From Chryseobacterium sp. MA9 (GTDB taxonomy: Bacteria > Bacteroidota > Bacteroidia > Flavobacteriales > Weeksellaceae), in contig NZ_CP075170.1 of NCBI RefSeq assembly GCF_024399315.1, positions 4,216,001-4,280,000 of the forward strand: a DNA stretch of 64,000 nt, read 5' to 3'. The notes below the pieces were generated by a model. That model was not told where the DNA came from. It searched no databases and saw only the letters and a program-made list of their open reading frames with translations. This document shows, one piece after another, positions 14,013-23,352 of the stretch (the first letter of the stretch is position 1; the number at the start of each line of letters is the position of its first letter). The position numbers and the translations under genes are program-made.

Positions 14013-15551
14013 ATGAAAAATACTATAAGCTTATTCGATTTTTCGAAGAAAATCAATTACAAAAATGAACTGCTGGCTGGCTTTACTGTAGCAATGACGA
14101 TGATTCCTGAATCTCTTTCATTTGCTATCCTTGCCGGTTTGTCTCCGCTCACAGGGCTTTATGCAGCCTTTATGATGGGACTCGTAACGGCCGTTTTGGG
14201 AGGGCGTCCGGGAATGGTTTCCGGTGGAGCAGGAGCAACCATCGTTGTATTGATCGCTCTGATACAATCTCATGGAATAGAATATCTTTTTGCTACTGTA
14301 GTGCTTGCCGGAATACTTCAAATGCTGGTAGGAATTTTTAAACTGGGGAAATTTGTAAGACTTATTCCACAACCTGTTATGTATGGGTTTCTGAACGGAC
14401 TGGCTATTATCATTTTTATGGCACAGGTAGAACAGTTCAAAATTAGAGATAGCAGCGGAGTGGTGAATTGGTTGCAGGGAATGCCTTTATACATCATGGG
14501 GGGCTTAACGGCTCTTACAATTGCCATCGTTTATTTTTTTCCAAAAATCACAAAAGTTGTTCCAGCCTCTCTTGTAGCAATTATAATTGTCTTTGCTTTA
14601 GTTCTTGGATTTAATATTCCAACCAAAACCGTAGCAGATATTGCTCATATTAGTGGAAATCTTCCAAGTTTCCATATCCCAAAAATTCCTTTCTCCCTGG
14701 AAACTTTACAGATTATTTTCCCTTATGCCTTAATTATGGCCGGAGTAGGTCTTATTGAATCTCTTCTGACATTATCAATGGTAGATGAAATTACTAACAC
14801 CAAAGGAAGTACAAATAAAGAATCCGTAGCTCAGGGACTGGCTAATATTACCAATGGTTTTTTTGGCGGAATGGGCGGCTGTGCAATGGTAGCACAGACA
14901 TTGGTGAATCTGAATGCAGGCTCCAGAGCAAGATTATCCGGAATTATAGCCTCTCTGCTTATTTTGATAATTATACTGTGTGGAGCTCCTGTGATAGAGA
15001 AAATTCCTATGGCTGCTTTGGTAGGGGTGATGATGATGGTGGCCATCAGTACTTTTCAGTGGGTATCTATCAGAATTGTTAATAAAATGCCGAAGTCGGA
15101 TATTTTTGTAGGGGTTACCGTAGCACTGATTACTGTAATTTTGCATAATCTGGCTTTAGCAGTGTTGATTGGAGTAATCATTTCAGCATTGGTTTTTGCG
15201 TGGGATAATGCTAAAAGAATCAGAGCAAGAAAGCATGTTGATGAAAACGGAGTGAAATATTATGAAATATATGGACCTTTGTTTTTCGGTTCTGTAATGG
15301 CATTTACAGATAAATTTGATCCAATGAATGATCCAGAACAGGTGGTGGTTGATTTTAAAGAAAGCCGTATTGTAGATATGAGCGCAATAGAAGCCCTAGG
15401 AAAGCTATCTAAACGTTATCAAGAACAAAATAAGACATTACACTTACGACATCTCAGCGAAGACTGTAGGAAAATATTGAAAAATGCAGAAGCTGTAGTA
15501 GAGGTTAATATCCAGGAAGATCCAACTTATAAGGTGATGCCGGAAAAATAG
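14013..15551 (+). CDS. SulP/SLC26-family anion transporter with STAS domain
   Basis: A 512-residue inner-membrane protein. About twelve hydrophobic helices cover residues 15-400, with the family motif PESLSFAILAGLSPLTGLYAAF near the N-terminus. The cytoplasmic STAS domain spans about 430-505; VVVDFKESRIVDMSAIEAL holds the D-x-S position that is phosphorylated in anti-sigma antagonists. SulP proteins move sulfate, bicarbonate, dicarboxylates or other anions; the substrate is not evident. It is monocistronic with its own promoter. Confidence 0.9.
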   Translation: MKNTISLFDFSKKINYKNELLAGFTVAMTMIPESLSFAILAGLSPLTGLYAAFMMGLVTAVLGGRPGMVSGGAGATIVVLIALIQSHGIEYLFATVVLAGILQMLVGIFKLGKFVRLIPQPVMYGFLNGLAIIIFMAQVEQFKIRDSSGVVNWLQGMPLYIMGGLTALTIAIVYFFPKITKVVPASLVAIIIVFALVLGFNIPTKTVADIAHISGNLPSFHIPKIPFSLETLQIIFPYALIMAGVGLIESLLTLSMVDEITNTKGSTNKESVAQGLANITNGFFGGMGGCAMVAQTLVNLNAGSRARLSGIIASLLILIIILCGAPVIEKIPMAALVGVMMMVAISTFQWVSIRIVNKMPKSDIFVGVTVALITVILHNLALAVLIGVIISALVFAWDNAKRIRARKHVDENGVKYYEIYGPLFFGSVMAFTDKFDPMNDPEQVVVDFKESRIVDMSAIEALGKLSKRYQEQNKTLHLRHLSEDCRKILKNAEAVVEVNIQEDPTYKVMPEK

Positions 15552-15579
15552 GGAAGTAGTCAATAAGTGAATTTTGCTT

Positions 15580-15650
15580 CTCAAGTGAATAGTGAATTTT
15601 TATAGTTTTAAAAATTGACAAGCGTAGCGGATTGACGATTGACTATTCAC
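15580..15650. repeat. Inverted repeat of the GTGAATAGTGAAT type
   Basis: GTGAATAGTGAAT and ATTGACTATTCAC face each other across TTTTGCTT/AAGCGTAGC-like spacer sequence in the gap between the SulP and EF-G genes. This resembles dispersed intergenic repeats I associate with Chryseobacterium; one window cannot prove that. Confidence 0.35.
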
Positions 15651-15673
15651 AATAAAACTTCCCATAAACCACA

Positions 15674-15704
15674 CAAGGACTGTAAGAAAAATCTACAGTC
15701 CTTG
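15674..15704. terminator. Terminator hairpin after the EF-G gene
   Basis: CAAGGACTGTA and TACAGTCCTTG form a perfect 11-bp stem with a 9-nt loop, 6 nt beyond the EF-G stop on the minus strand, between convergent genes. Confidence 0.75.
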
Positions 15705-15709
15705 CTTGT

Positions 15710-17776
15710 TTAGGTTATTAATGTATTCGCAATAAAATCAGGCACTAAAGCGTAGTGTGATAATTTCATGCTGATGGATGCTCTTCCGCTTGTAAGCGTT
15801 CTCAAATCAGAAATGTAACCGAAAGTTGAAGCTAACGGAACTTCCGCTGCAAAAATCTTTCTTCCTGATCTTTCATCAATAGAAGTAATGATTCCTCTTC
15901 TTCTGTTGATATCCGCAGTAACAGCACCGGTATATTCTTCAATACTTTGGATCTCTACCTGCATGATAGGTTCCATCAGTTTAGGGCTACATCCTTTTGC
16001 CGCCGCTTTGAATCCTTCTCTTGCTGCAATTTCGAAATCAAATGCTGCAGAATCCTGAGCGTGGAAAGATCCATCCAGAAGAGTGACCTTCATATTTTCC
16101 AAAGGATATCCTTTCAGTGCTCCATGTTCCATAGCTTCTCTGAATCCTTTTTCCACAGAAGGAATAAATTCAGTGGGAATAATTCCTCCTTTAATCATAT
16201 TGATGAATTCCAATCCATGTTCATTATCATTCCTTGGTCCGATTTCAAAACTAATATCAGCGAACTGACCGCTTCCTCCGTTTTGCTTGGACAGTTTTTC
16301 TCTGTGAACTTTAGTTTCCGTTAAGATCTCACGATAAGAAACTTTAGGTTTTCCCTGATTAACTTCAATACCGTGATTCAGGCGGATTTTTTCCAAAGTA
16401 ACCTCAAGATGAAGCTCTCCCAGTCCACTCAATAAAGTTTCCCCGGTCTGTTTATCCCTTTCAACCACCAAAGACGGGTCTTCTTCCTGGATTTTTGCCA
16501 GCACCAAACCAAATGATTTCTCGTCACCATTAGTTTTCGGTTCAATAGCCACCTTGATAACAGGAGTAGGGATCGTAATCGATTCCAGCAATATAGGCTT
16601 GTCTAAAGAAGATAAAGAATCTCCGGTTTTGGCATCTTTTATTCCTGTTAAAGCAACAATATCTCCAGCTTTGGCTTCTTCCAGAGATAACGTTTTGTCA
16701 GACTGCATTTGTAAAATCCTGGAAATCCTGAAACTTTCGCCCGTTCTTACATTCAGTAAAGTATCTCCGGATTTAATTTTTCCGGAATATACACGGAGCA
16801 TAGCCAGTCTTCCCATATGTTTATCAATCACAACTTTGAAGACAAGCCCTGAAAAAACAGCAGTTTCATTTCTTTCCAACGTTACTGTTTCTTCCGTATG
16901 TGGATCTCTTCCCTTTAGATCAGCTAACTGATCCGGAGCTGGAAGATAATTTACCACAGCATCAAGAAGAGGCTGGATTCCCTTATTCTTAAAAGCAGAG
17001 CCACAAAGAACAGGAACAGCTGATCCGGATCTGCAGACTCTCTGTATCGCTTCTGAGATCATTTCAATGGTGGCTGTTTGTTCAGCATCCATAAAAATTT
17101 CAAAGAACTTCTCATCATTTTCTGCAAGAGTTTCCATTAATTTCAGTCTGTATTCATTGGCTTCAGCAATAGAGGTGCCAGGAATTTCTTTTTCCACAAT
17201 GGTTTCTCCGGTTTCATCAGTCCAGTACAATGCTTTCATTTTGACAAGATCAATGACGCCTTCAAAATGTACTTCAGCGCCAATCGGAATCTGAAGAGCC
17301 AGAGGAACAGCATTCAGTTTGGTTTTTATCTCATGAAGAACGGCAAAGAAATCTGCTCCAATTCTGTCCATTTTATTGATGAAACATATTTTGGATGTTC
17401 CATGTTTTTCAGCCTGGAACCAAACATTTTCAGTCTGTGGCTGAACTCCTGAAGAAGCACAGAAAACGGCGACAACGCTGTCCAGAACTCTTAGAGAGCG
17501 TTCTACTTCCACCGCAAAATCAATGTGTCCCGGCGTATCAATAATGTTGATGTTATAAACCTTATTGTCTTTTTTCCATTGCGTAGAAACTGCAGCTGAT
17601 GAAATGGTAATCCCTCTGTTTCTTTCCTGGATGTCTTTATCCATGGTGGTGTTTCCTTCATCTACATTACCTATTTTATGAATGAGTCCTGTGTAATAAA
17701 GAAGCCGTTCCGACAACGTTGTTTTTCCTGCATCTACGTGTGCTATGATCCCTATATTTCGTGTGTTGTATTTCAT
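15710..17776 (-). CDS. fusA2: Elongation factor G paralogue (EF-G2 type)
   Basis: A 688-residue translational GTPase with all five EF-G domains. G1 is AHVDAGKTT, G2 is RGITI, G3 is DTPGH with the catalytic His kept, G4 is NKMD and G5 is GSAF. The G-prime region GVIDLVKMKALYW is typical of EF-G, not of Tet(M) proteins. The switch region TTMDKDIQERNRGITI differs from the canonical flavobacterial EF-G, which is normally in the str operon; neither rpsL, rpsG nor tuf is here. It is therefore a second EF-G. It could serve translocation or recycling under stress or drugs. A leader ORF and attenuator precede it. The symbol is tentative. Confidence 0.85.
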   Translation of the reverse strand: MKYNTRNIGIIAHVDAGKTTLSERLLYYTGLIHKIGNVDEGNTTMDKDIQERNRGITISSAAVSTQWKKDNKVYNINIIDTPGHIDFAVEVERSLRVLDSVVAVFCASSGVQPQTENVWFQAEKHGTSKICFINKMDRIGADFFAVLHEIKTKLNAVPLALQIPIGAEVHFEGVIDLVKMKALYWTDETGETIVEKEIPGTSIAEANEYRLKLMETLAENDEKFFEIFMDAEQTATIEMISEAIQRVCRSGSAVPVLCGSAFKNKGIQPLLDAVVNYLPAPDQLADLKGRDPHTEETVTLERNETAVFSGLVFKVVIDKHMGRLAMLRVYSGKIKSGDTLLNVRTGESFRISRILQMQSDKTLSLEEAKAGDIVALTGIKDAKTGDSLSSLDKPILLESITIPTPVIKVAIEPKTNGDEKSFGLVLAKIQEEDPSLVVERDKQTGETLLSGLGELHLEVTLEKIRLNHGIEVNQGKPKVSYREILTETKVHREKLSKQNGGSGQFADISFEIGPRNDNEHGLEFINMIKGGIIPTEFIPSVEKGFREAMEHGALKGYPLENMKVTLLDGSFHAQDSAAFDFEIAAREGFKAAAKGCSPKLMEPIMQVEIQSIEEYTGAVTADINRRRGIITSIDERSGRKIFAAEVPLASTFGYISDLRTLTSGRASISMKLSHYALVPDFIANTLIT

Positions 17777-17962
17777 TTTGTTTGATTTAAATTTTTGATT
17801 TTTAGATCTGTGTATAGAAAAAATTCTGAAAAAATGAGCACAAAATACACTCCGGTCTTATAAAGCCGGTAAAACATTTTTTGTATTCTGTATCAAAGTG
17901 AAATTTTCAGAGATCTTAACAAATAACAGATGTTTTTTTGAATTGTTAAAGTCTGAAATTAG

Positions 17963-18057
17963 GGCAGCAAAAAAGACCTATCCGAATAGACAGGTCTTCA
18001 AATATTTTTGGGTATAAAAGATCTATGGAACTATTCAGATAAATATTCAGTGCTGCC
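17963..18057 (-). promoter_or_regulatory. Transcription attenuator in the EF-G2 leader
   Basis: On the minus strand AAGACCTGTC and GATAGGTCTT (plus coordinates 17989-17998 and 17973-17982) make a 10-bp terminator with loop TATTCG, followed by TTTTTTG. Two nested helices compete with it: TCTGAATAG (18031-18039) with CTATTCGGA (17981-17989), and GGCAGCA (18051-18057) with TGCTGCC (17963-17969). Both upstream strands lie inside the leader ORF. A ribosome stalled early would leave them free to form the antiterminator; one reaching the stop would block them and let the terminator form. Confidence 0.72.
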
Positions 18058-18105
18058 AAAGAACACAGCTCTGACAGGATTGCTTAAAGTTATAATATTT
18101 ATCAT
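18031..18105 (-). CDS. 24-residue leader peptide of EF-G2
   Basis: ATG at 18105 opens MINIITLSNPVRAVFFGSTE, then four more codons and TAG. It precedes the terminator and shares its 3' codons with the antiterminator strands. Such leaders sense slowed ribosomes ahead of antibiotic-resistance genes such as tet(M). The peptide itself matches nothing I recognise. Confidence 0.6.
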   Translation of the reverse strand: MINIITLSNPVRAVFFGSTEYLSE

Positions 18106-18305
18106 TTTTGTTGACATTGTTGATTTTTAATCGGTTGCGAAATTATAATTTTTTTTTGATTTCCCAAGAATTTTTAAAAAAAAATTTTTGTGAATGGATA
18201 TTAAACGCTTCATAAATCACCTTCTGTATGTCTGTCAAATTCGTAGAATTTCATAAAAATATCTTAAAACAGATAACGAACGTAATGCTTTTATGATAAA
18301 TATTT
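18106..18305. other. Intergenic region between divergent EF-G2 leader and ter cluster
   Basis: Very AT-rich with long T and A tracts. It must hold the EF-G2 promoter on the minus strand, but I cannot place it with confidence. No gene is visible. Confidence 0.35.
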
Positions 18306-18313
18306 TATCTTTG
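18306..18313 (+). promoter_or_regulatory. ter-cluster -7 element
   Basis: TATCTTTG matches TAnnTTTG exactly and would place transcription start about 85 nt before the first ter-cluster gene. Confidence 0.55.
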
Positions 18314-18403
18314 GAAAGAATAGTATTGTAAACACTTTTTGATGATTAAAAAAATTTAAATCTTTTTCAAGAAGCTAAATAAAAACTTTTAACTTAAAAC
18401 CTA

Positions 18404-19072
18404 TTGAAAACAGATATCGACATTCATAACCACTGTCATTTTTCCTTTGACCTGTGGCTCACCTTAATCAAATCTCATCCTGAATTTAAAGCAAAAAGAG
18501 TTGAGCTGTTCTCCTCATTTTTCAACGTAGATAAACCGATAGGAGAAGTTGCGAAAACCGTAAAATATTACGATGATCTTTGCAATACCATCAATGAAGT
18601 GACAGGAGGAAATATAGATACTTTTGAGATCTATCTGATGATTCTCAGTTCTCTGAACGTGGATGTAAAACTTTTGACTAATGAAAAGCTCAATGAGTTT
18701 TACAACAAGAGTGAAGAATTGTTTCTGGAATACAAACCAGTTGTGATTTTTGAAAATATCCATAGTTTTTTTGAGGATATCAAAAATCAGGGCAAGACCA
18801 TTAATATTCTGAGTAATACAGGGTTTATCAAAGGAAAAACAATGCGGAAATTTCTGATTCATGAAAATCTGGATCAGTACATAGATTTCCATATCTACTC
18901 TGATGAAATCAACTGTTCCAAACCGAATCCGCTTATTTTTCAGGAAGTGAAAAATAATATCAAAAATCAGGATTTGCCAATGCATCAGATTCTGCATATC
19001 GGAGACAATCCATTTGCTGATTATGAAGGAGCAAAGAACTTCGGTTTCAGTGCACATTTACTTAAACACTAA
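18404..19072 (+). CDS. HAD-superfamily hydrolase of the ter cluster
   Basis: A 222-residue HAD phosphatase-like protein. Motif I is FSFDLWLTL (D-x-W-x-T variant), motif II ILSNTGF, motif III Lys in CSKPNPLIF, and motif IV HIGDNPFADYEGA. The start is a TTG, since an in-frame stop lies just upstream and no ATG precedes motif I. HAD and phosphoribosyltransferase genes are standard partners of TerD proteins, as set out in the published analysis of Ter-associated stress systems, where they are proposed to make or process a nucleoside-like compound. It heads a seven-gene run. Confidence 0.8.
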   Translation: MKTDIDIHNHCHFSFDLWLTLIKSHPEFKAKRVELFSSFFNVDKPIGEVAKTVKYYDDLCNTINEVTGGNIDTFEIYLMILSSLNVDVKLLTNEKLNEFYNKSEELFLEYKPVVIFENIHSFFEDIKNQGKTINILSNTGFIKGKTMRKFLIHENLDQYIDFHIYSDEINCSKPNPLIFQEVKNNIKNQDLPMHQILHIGDNPFADYEGAKNFGFSAHLLKH

Positions 19073-19080
19073 AAATAAAC

Positions 19081-19905
19081 ATGAACAATAGATACAGCTT
19101 ACACCACATTCATTCCGCAGATGAGTTTACATTTTCACCTGCAGAATACAGCTATTTCAAGTATGGCGATAAGTCGTATGCTGAAAAATTTGCAAGAGAA
19201 TTATTCGAAGGATTTATTTCCGAAAACGAAGAGCTTTTAAATACAAATAAAGAGATTGTAGTGCTGCCAAGCCCTTACATGGCTATTCCTACGGCTTCCA
19301 ATTTTTTATGTTTTTACTTTAAAAAACATCTTGATTTTTATTTGTTTCAAAAAGGAAAGAAATCCAGTATTTTATCTAAAATCAATCGTAATCATACTTA
19401 CATCACAGATTACGGGAATCTTAATTTTGAAGACCGAAAAAATCTGATCGCAAATGATACTTATTATATAGATAAGGATTTTTTGAGAGGAAAACTTTGT
19501 ATTTTTATAGACGATATAAAAATCACGGGAAGTCATGAATATACAGTGAACAGAATTCTGAATGAATATAGCGTGGAAGCTGATTTTATGTTCCTGTATT
19601 ATGCGGAACTGATGAATTTTGACCTTGATCCTAAAATTGAAAACTTTTTTAATTATTATGCAGTAAAAAATGTAAAACATGTTGCAGATGTGATGAATAA
19701 AGAAAGTTTTCAGTTCAACACTAGGATTGTAAAATATATTTTAGGCCTGGATTCAAGTAATTTTGATTATCTTACGTCTAAAGTAAAAAAAGAACAGATG
19801 GAGCAGCTTTTGGAACTTGCTATCAGCAACAATTATCATTTAATAAAAGAATACGAAAATAACATCAATACTTTAACACAAACGGAATTATATTATGGCT
19901 ATTAA
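19081..19905 (+). CDS. Phosphoribosyltransferase-like protein of the ter cluster
   Basis: A 274-residue protein. GKLCIFIDDIKITGSHEYTV matches the PRPP-binding loop of type I phosphoribosyltransferases ((V/I)DD(V/I)xxTGxT). The N-terminal HHIHSADEFTFSPAEYSYFKYGD is typical of ter-linked PRTases. It overlaps the following terD by 11 nt, showing tight translational coupling, and follows the HAD gene by 8 nt. The substrate is unknown. Confidence 0.75.
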   Translation: MNNRYSLHHIHSADEFTFSPAEYSYFKYGDKSYAEKFARELFEGFISENEELLNTNKEIVVLPSPYMAIPTASNFLCFYFKKHLDFYLFQKGKKSSILSKINRNHTYITDYGNLNFEDRKNLIANDTYYIDKDFLRGKLCIFIDDIKITGSHEYTVNRILNEYSVEADFMFLYYAELMNFDLDPKIENFFNYYAVKNVKHVADVMNKESFQFNTRIVKYILGLDSSNFDYLTSKVKKEQMEQLLELAISNNYHLIKEYENNINTLTQTELYYGY

Positions 19906-20452
19906 CTTACAAAAAGGACAAAGAGAAAACATTAACGCACCTAAATTTACTGTAGGTTTAGGATGGGATATCAATAATACTTCTACAGGAACAGCTTTCG
20001 ACCTTGATGCATCTTTATTCTTACTTGGGGACGACAAAAAATTAGTTTCAGATAATCACTTTATTTTCTATAACAACCTTGAGTCTCCGGACAAATCTGT
20101 AATCCACACAGGAGATAATCTTACAGGTGAAGGATCAGGGGACGATGAGCAGATCAAGATTGATCTTACGAAAATAGATGATGCTATCAAAGAAATTACA
20201 GTAGTAGTAACTATTCACGAAGCAGATTCGAGAAAACAAAACTTTGGACAGGTAAGAAATTCTTTCATCAGAATTTTCAATACAGATACGAATGAAGAGA
20301 TCTTAAAATATGAATTAGATGAAGACTTCTCAATCGAAACTGCTGTAGAATTCGGAAGAATCTATAACAGAAACGGAGAATGGAAATTTGAGGCTGTAGG
20401 TGCAGGACAAAGAGACGGCCTTGAGAAATTTGTATCAATTTATCAGAAGTAA
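19895..20452 (+). CDS. terD: TerD-family protein
   Basis: A 185-residue TerD domain protein. It begins AINLQKGQRENI, then GLGWDINNTSTGTAFDLDAS, HTGDNLTGEGSGDDEQIKIDL and FGRIYNRNGEWKFEAVGAGQ. These carry the conserved Asp-rich Ca2+-binding positions (DLDAS, GDNLTGxGxGDDE). TerD proteins are cytoplasmic Ca2+-binding factors required for resistance to tellurite and other membrane or phage stress in ter systems. Confidence 0.93.
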   Translation: MAINLQKGQRENINAPKFTVGLGWDINNTSTGTAFDLDASLFLLGDDKKLVSDNHFIFYNNLESPDKSVIHTGDNLTGEGSGDDEQIKIDLTKIDDAIKEITVVVTIHEADSRKQNFGQVRNSFIRIFNTDTNEEILKYELDEDFSIETAVEFGRIYNRNGEWKFEAVGAGQRDGLEKFVSIYQK

Positions 20453-20454
20453 TC

Positions 20455-21630
20455 ATGGAAAATCAGGAAAATCAACCCATAGATCCACTAGGGTCAATAG
20501 AACCTCTTAAAACCTTTGAACCTACTCCAATGGTTCCTCCAACTCCGGCTCAGCCTGTTCAGAATGCAGCACCGGCAGTTCTTGTGGATAGAGAAGGAAA
20601 TGTAAATCTGACGCAGCTGCAGTCAGAAGAACGCCAGAAATATGAAGTTCTTGCGAACTCTATTGACGAGGCCAACCCAGGTTCCATTGTGAATTTCGGG
20701 GCGGAACTTCAGAAAACTTTAACCAATCAGAGTGACAGCTTCTTAGGAAATGTAAGAAGATCAAACTCAGGAGAGGTAGGAGGGCTTATCAATGATCTTT
20801 TAGTAGAGCTTAACTATGTAGATGTAGATGAGCTTAACGGAAATAAAGTTAAAAGCTTCCTAAGTAAACTACCATTCATGAAGAAGGTAATTACTCAAGT
20901 GGAAAATTTATTTGCAAAATATGACAAGATCATCAATAATATTGAGCAGATCTCTTACAAAGTAAATGCAGGAATCATCACTTCTACAAAAGATAACGCT
21001 GTACTTCAGACTATTTTTGAGAGCAATGTGAATTCGATAAAACAAATTGAAGATCTTGTAATTGCAGGAAATATCAGAATGGAAAGAGCTGCAGTAGAAT
21101 TGGCACAAATGGAAACTGCTCCTCAGAATTTTCAGGATTACCAAATTGCGGATAAGAGAGATTTCATTGCAAGGTTAGACAGAAGAATGGCAGATCTTAA
21201 AGTGGTGCGTGTAATCATGATGCAGTCGCTTCCACAGATCAGACTGGTACAGAATAACAATGTTTCTATTGCTGAAAAAGCACAGACAATTCTTACCACT
21301 ACACTTCCTGTCTGGAAAAACCAACTTTCACTTGCTGTCGCGATGTACAGACAACAGCAGAATATTGAAATCCAGCAGAAGGTATCTTCTACTACTGAAG
21401 AAATCTTAAGAAAGAATGCAGAACGACTTGGGCAGAACTCAATAAATGTTGCCAGAGCTAATGAGCAGACTATCGTATCTGTGGAAACATTGAAAGAAAC
21501 AACATCAATGCTTATCAATACATTGAATGAAGTGAAACAAATCCAGAAACAGGGAGCAGATAACAGAAGAAAACTGGATCAGGATCTTCAGACATTGGAG
21601 CATGAACTTAAAGCTAATGTCAGAGGTTAA
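20455..21630 (+). CDS. TelA-like toxic-anion-resistance protein
   Basis: A 391-residue protein with a Pro-rich start followed by a long helical and coiled-coil body. The segment VRVIMMQSLPQIRLVQNNNVSIAEKAQTILTTTLPVWKNQLSLA is the hallmark of TelA proteins. It starts 2 nt after terD. TelA proteins accompany TerD in tellurite and cell-envelope stress loci; their mechanism is not known. Confidence 0.85.
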   Translation: MENQENQPIDPLGSIEPLKTFEPTPMVPPTPAQPVQNAAPAVLVDREGNVNLTQLQSEERQKYEVLANSIDEANPGSIVNFGAELQKTLTNQSDSFLGNVRRSNSGEVGGLINDLLVELNYVDVDELNGNKVKSFLSKLPFMKKVITQVENLFAKYDKIINNIEQISYKVNAGIITSTKDNAVLQTIFESNVNSIKQIEDLVIAGNIRMERAAVELAQMETAPQNFQDYQIADKRDFIARLDRRMADLKVVRVIMMQSLPQIRLVQNNNVSIAEKAQTILTTTLPVWKNQLSLAVAMYRQQQNIEIQQKVSSTTEEILRKNAERLGQNSINVARANEQTIVSVETLKETTSMLINTLNEVKQIQKQGADNRRKLDQDLQTLEHELKANVRG

Positions 21631-21646
21631 TTTATAGGATACTAAG

Positions 21647-22588
21647 GTGGGGGATGATGCAGCAACCATATTGTCGCAAAGCAAAAGGAGATTAACAAAG
21701 CTTAAGCTTCTCGCTAATTTTTTTGAACATATTGACATAATATCAATTTACATCAAAACAGATATTATCCACAATCTGTTCCAGGAAAATACGGCTTTAG
21801 ATTATAATAAACTGGAACTTTTCCACCTACAGTATACGGACAGTCTCATAGAGCTTCTGACTAAAATCAAAAGACAGAAAGAAAATGATATGCTGGCTGT
21901 CATCAACGAAATTAACATCAACAATAAATATATTTCAGGTTTTGAAGAAAGACGGGTAGACAGTTTTCAGACTGACAGGAAAATGTACAGCGGTGTATTT
22001 TCCCAACATCTGAAAACTTTGTATAAAGACCTTACGGAAGATAGTTTTACAGCTAATTGGGATAATGTACTGTACTTTCATAAAAAATATGCCCAGGAAT
22101 TTTACAGGACGGAAGCAGACGAAATGCTGTTGAAATCCGATACTTTTCCGGCTTATCAGTATAAAGATTATTCAATTGAAAGAAAGCTGTTGGGAAGGCT
22201 CAATATACAGGGGTTTAAAGTTCGTTTTGTGTGTGGATACCTTATAGGAACCCATGATTATGAACTTTTTAAAATCTTTCAGTCTGATGATCACTTTATT
22301 TTCAGTGTAGACGAAAAGAAGTTGTATCTTTTCGACAAAGAACTGGATAAGCTGGATATTTCTGAAAATCAATCTAACCAGAGCTCTATTATTGATCAGC
22401 TGAGAAGTAAAAATGAGCAACTGGAACATAGTATGAACGAAAGAAAACGTACTTTACCAGCAGAAGTGGAAGGGGTCTTGAAAGATTATATCAAAAACCT
22501 GGAAAATATAGATATTATGAGCAAAATATTTGACTTCGATGAAGAAACAAATATCCTGCGGGCAATGCTTAATTTGAATAATAACTAA
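21647..22588 (+). CDS. Ter-cluster protein of unknown function
   Basis: A 313-residue mostly helical protein with a GTG start (no in-frame ATG nearby). A coiled coil is likely at about 245-275 (QLRSKNEQLEHSMNERKRTL). No signal peptide or membrane segment is present and no family is recognised. It lies between telA-like and the second terD genes, so it probably acts in the same stress complex. Confidence 0.6.
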   Translation: MGDDAATILSQSKRRLTKLKLLANFFEHIDIISIYIKTDIIHNLFQENTALDYNKLELFHLQYTDSLIELLTKIKRQKENDMLAVINEININNKYISGFEERRVDSFQTDRKMYSGVFSQHLKTLYKDLTEDSFTANWDNVLYFHKKYAQEFYRTEADEMLLKSDTFPAYQYKDYSIERKLLGRLNIQGFKVRFVCGYLIGTHDYELFKIFQSDDHFIFSVDEKKLYLFDKELDKLDISENQSNQSSIIDQLRSKNEQLEHSMNERKRTLPAEVEGVLKDYIKNLENIDIMSKIFDFDEETNILRAMLNLNNN

Positions 22589-22658
22589 GACGAAATTTGA
22601 AAAGCAAAGAAGGTTTACTTTTTTGCAAAAAATATAAATAACAACTAAAGATAAAAAG

Positions 22659-23267
22659 ATGGCTATCAACTTACAAAAAGGTCAGAGAATCAACCTTAAA
22701 AAAGAAAATGGAGCTGAACTTTCCCAAGCTTGTGTAGGAATCAACTGGGGAGCAATTGAGAAAAAAGGATTTTTTGGGACTAAAAAAGAAGCAGTAGACT
22801 TAGATGGAAGCTGTATTTTATATGATTCAAACAAAAATGTTACAGAAGTAATCTATTTCGGAAACCTTAAATCCAGAAACGGATCTGTAAGACACAGCGG
22901 AGATGACCTTACGGGTGACGTAAACGGAGATGACGGTTTGGATAACGAAGTGATCACTGTAGATTTCAGCCAGCTGGAACCGAATGTAGAGCATGTGGCA
23001 ATGGTACTGAACAGCTACAGAGGCCAGGATTTCGGGACAATTCCTTTTGCTTCTATCCGTATTTATGAAGGATCACCTACCAATGTAAGAGAAGTTTTTG
23101 CAAAATATGATATTGCAAATGATGCTTCTTTCAGCGGACATGTGGCCATGGTAATGGGAGTTTTCTATAAGAGAAACGGAGAGTGGAAATTCAATGCGAT
23201 CGGAGATCCTACTGCAGACAAAAAACTGGAACAGACGGTTCAGACAGTTCAGATGAATTACCTATAA
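22659..23267 (+). CDS. Second TerD-family protein (TerZ-like)
   Basis: A 202-residue TerD paralogue sharing AINLQKGQRIN with the first copy. Ca2+-site motifs are AVDLDGSCILYD and HSGDDLTGDVNGDDGLDNE, and GVFYKRNGEWKFNAIGDPT is near the end. The GDDLTGDxxGDDGLDNE form is that of TerZ/TerD proteins. The two terD copies frame the telA-like and unknown genes. Confidence 0.9.
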   Translation: MAINLQKGQRINLKKENGAELSQACVGINWGAIEKKGFFGTKKEAVDLDGSCILYDSNKNVTEVIYFGNLKSRNGSVRHSGDDLTGDVNGDDGLDNEVITVDFSQLEPNVEHVAMVLNSYRGQDFGTIPFASIRIYEGSPTNVREVFAKYDIANDASFSGHVAMVMGVFYKRNGEWKFNAIGDPTADKKLEQTVQTVQMNYL

Positions 23268-23352
23268 TCAATTGTAAATCAAAAGATAAGTAAAATAGCA
23301 ATATTTGTACCCTGTACATCTATTGCTTTTATCATATAATAACATAACTCAA

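Noticed and set aside
15710..17776. Tet(M)-type ribosomal protection protein
   Set aside because: The G-prime and C-terminal sequences follow EF-G, not Tet proteins, although the leader logic is similar.
18515..19057. 180-codon minus-strand ORF
   Set aside because: Fully antisense to the HAD gene, whose motifs are clear; composition is that of a shadow frame.
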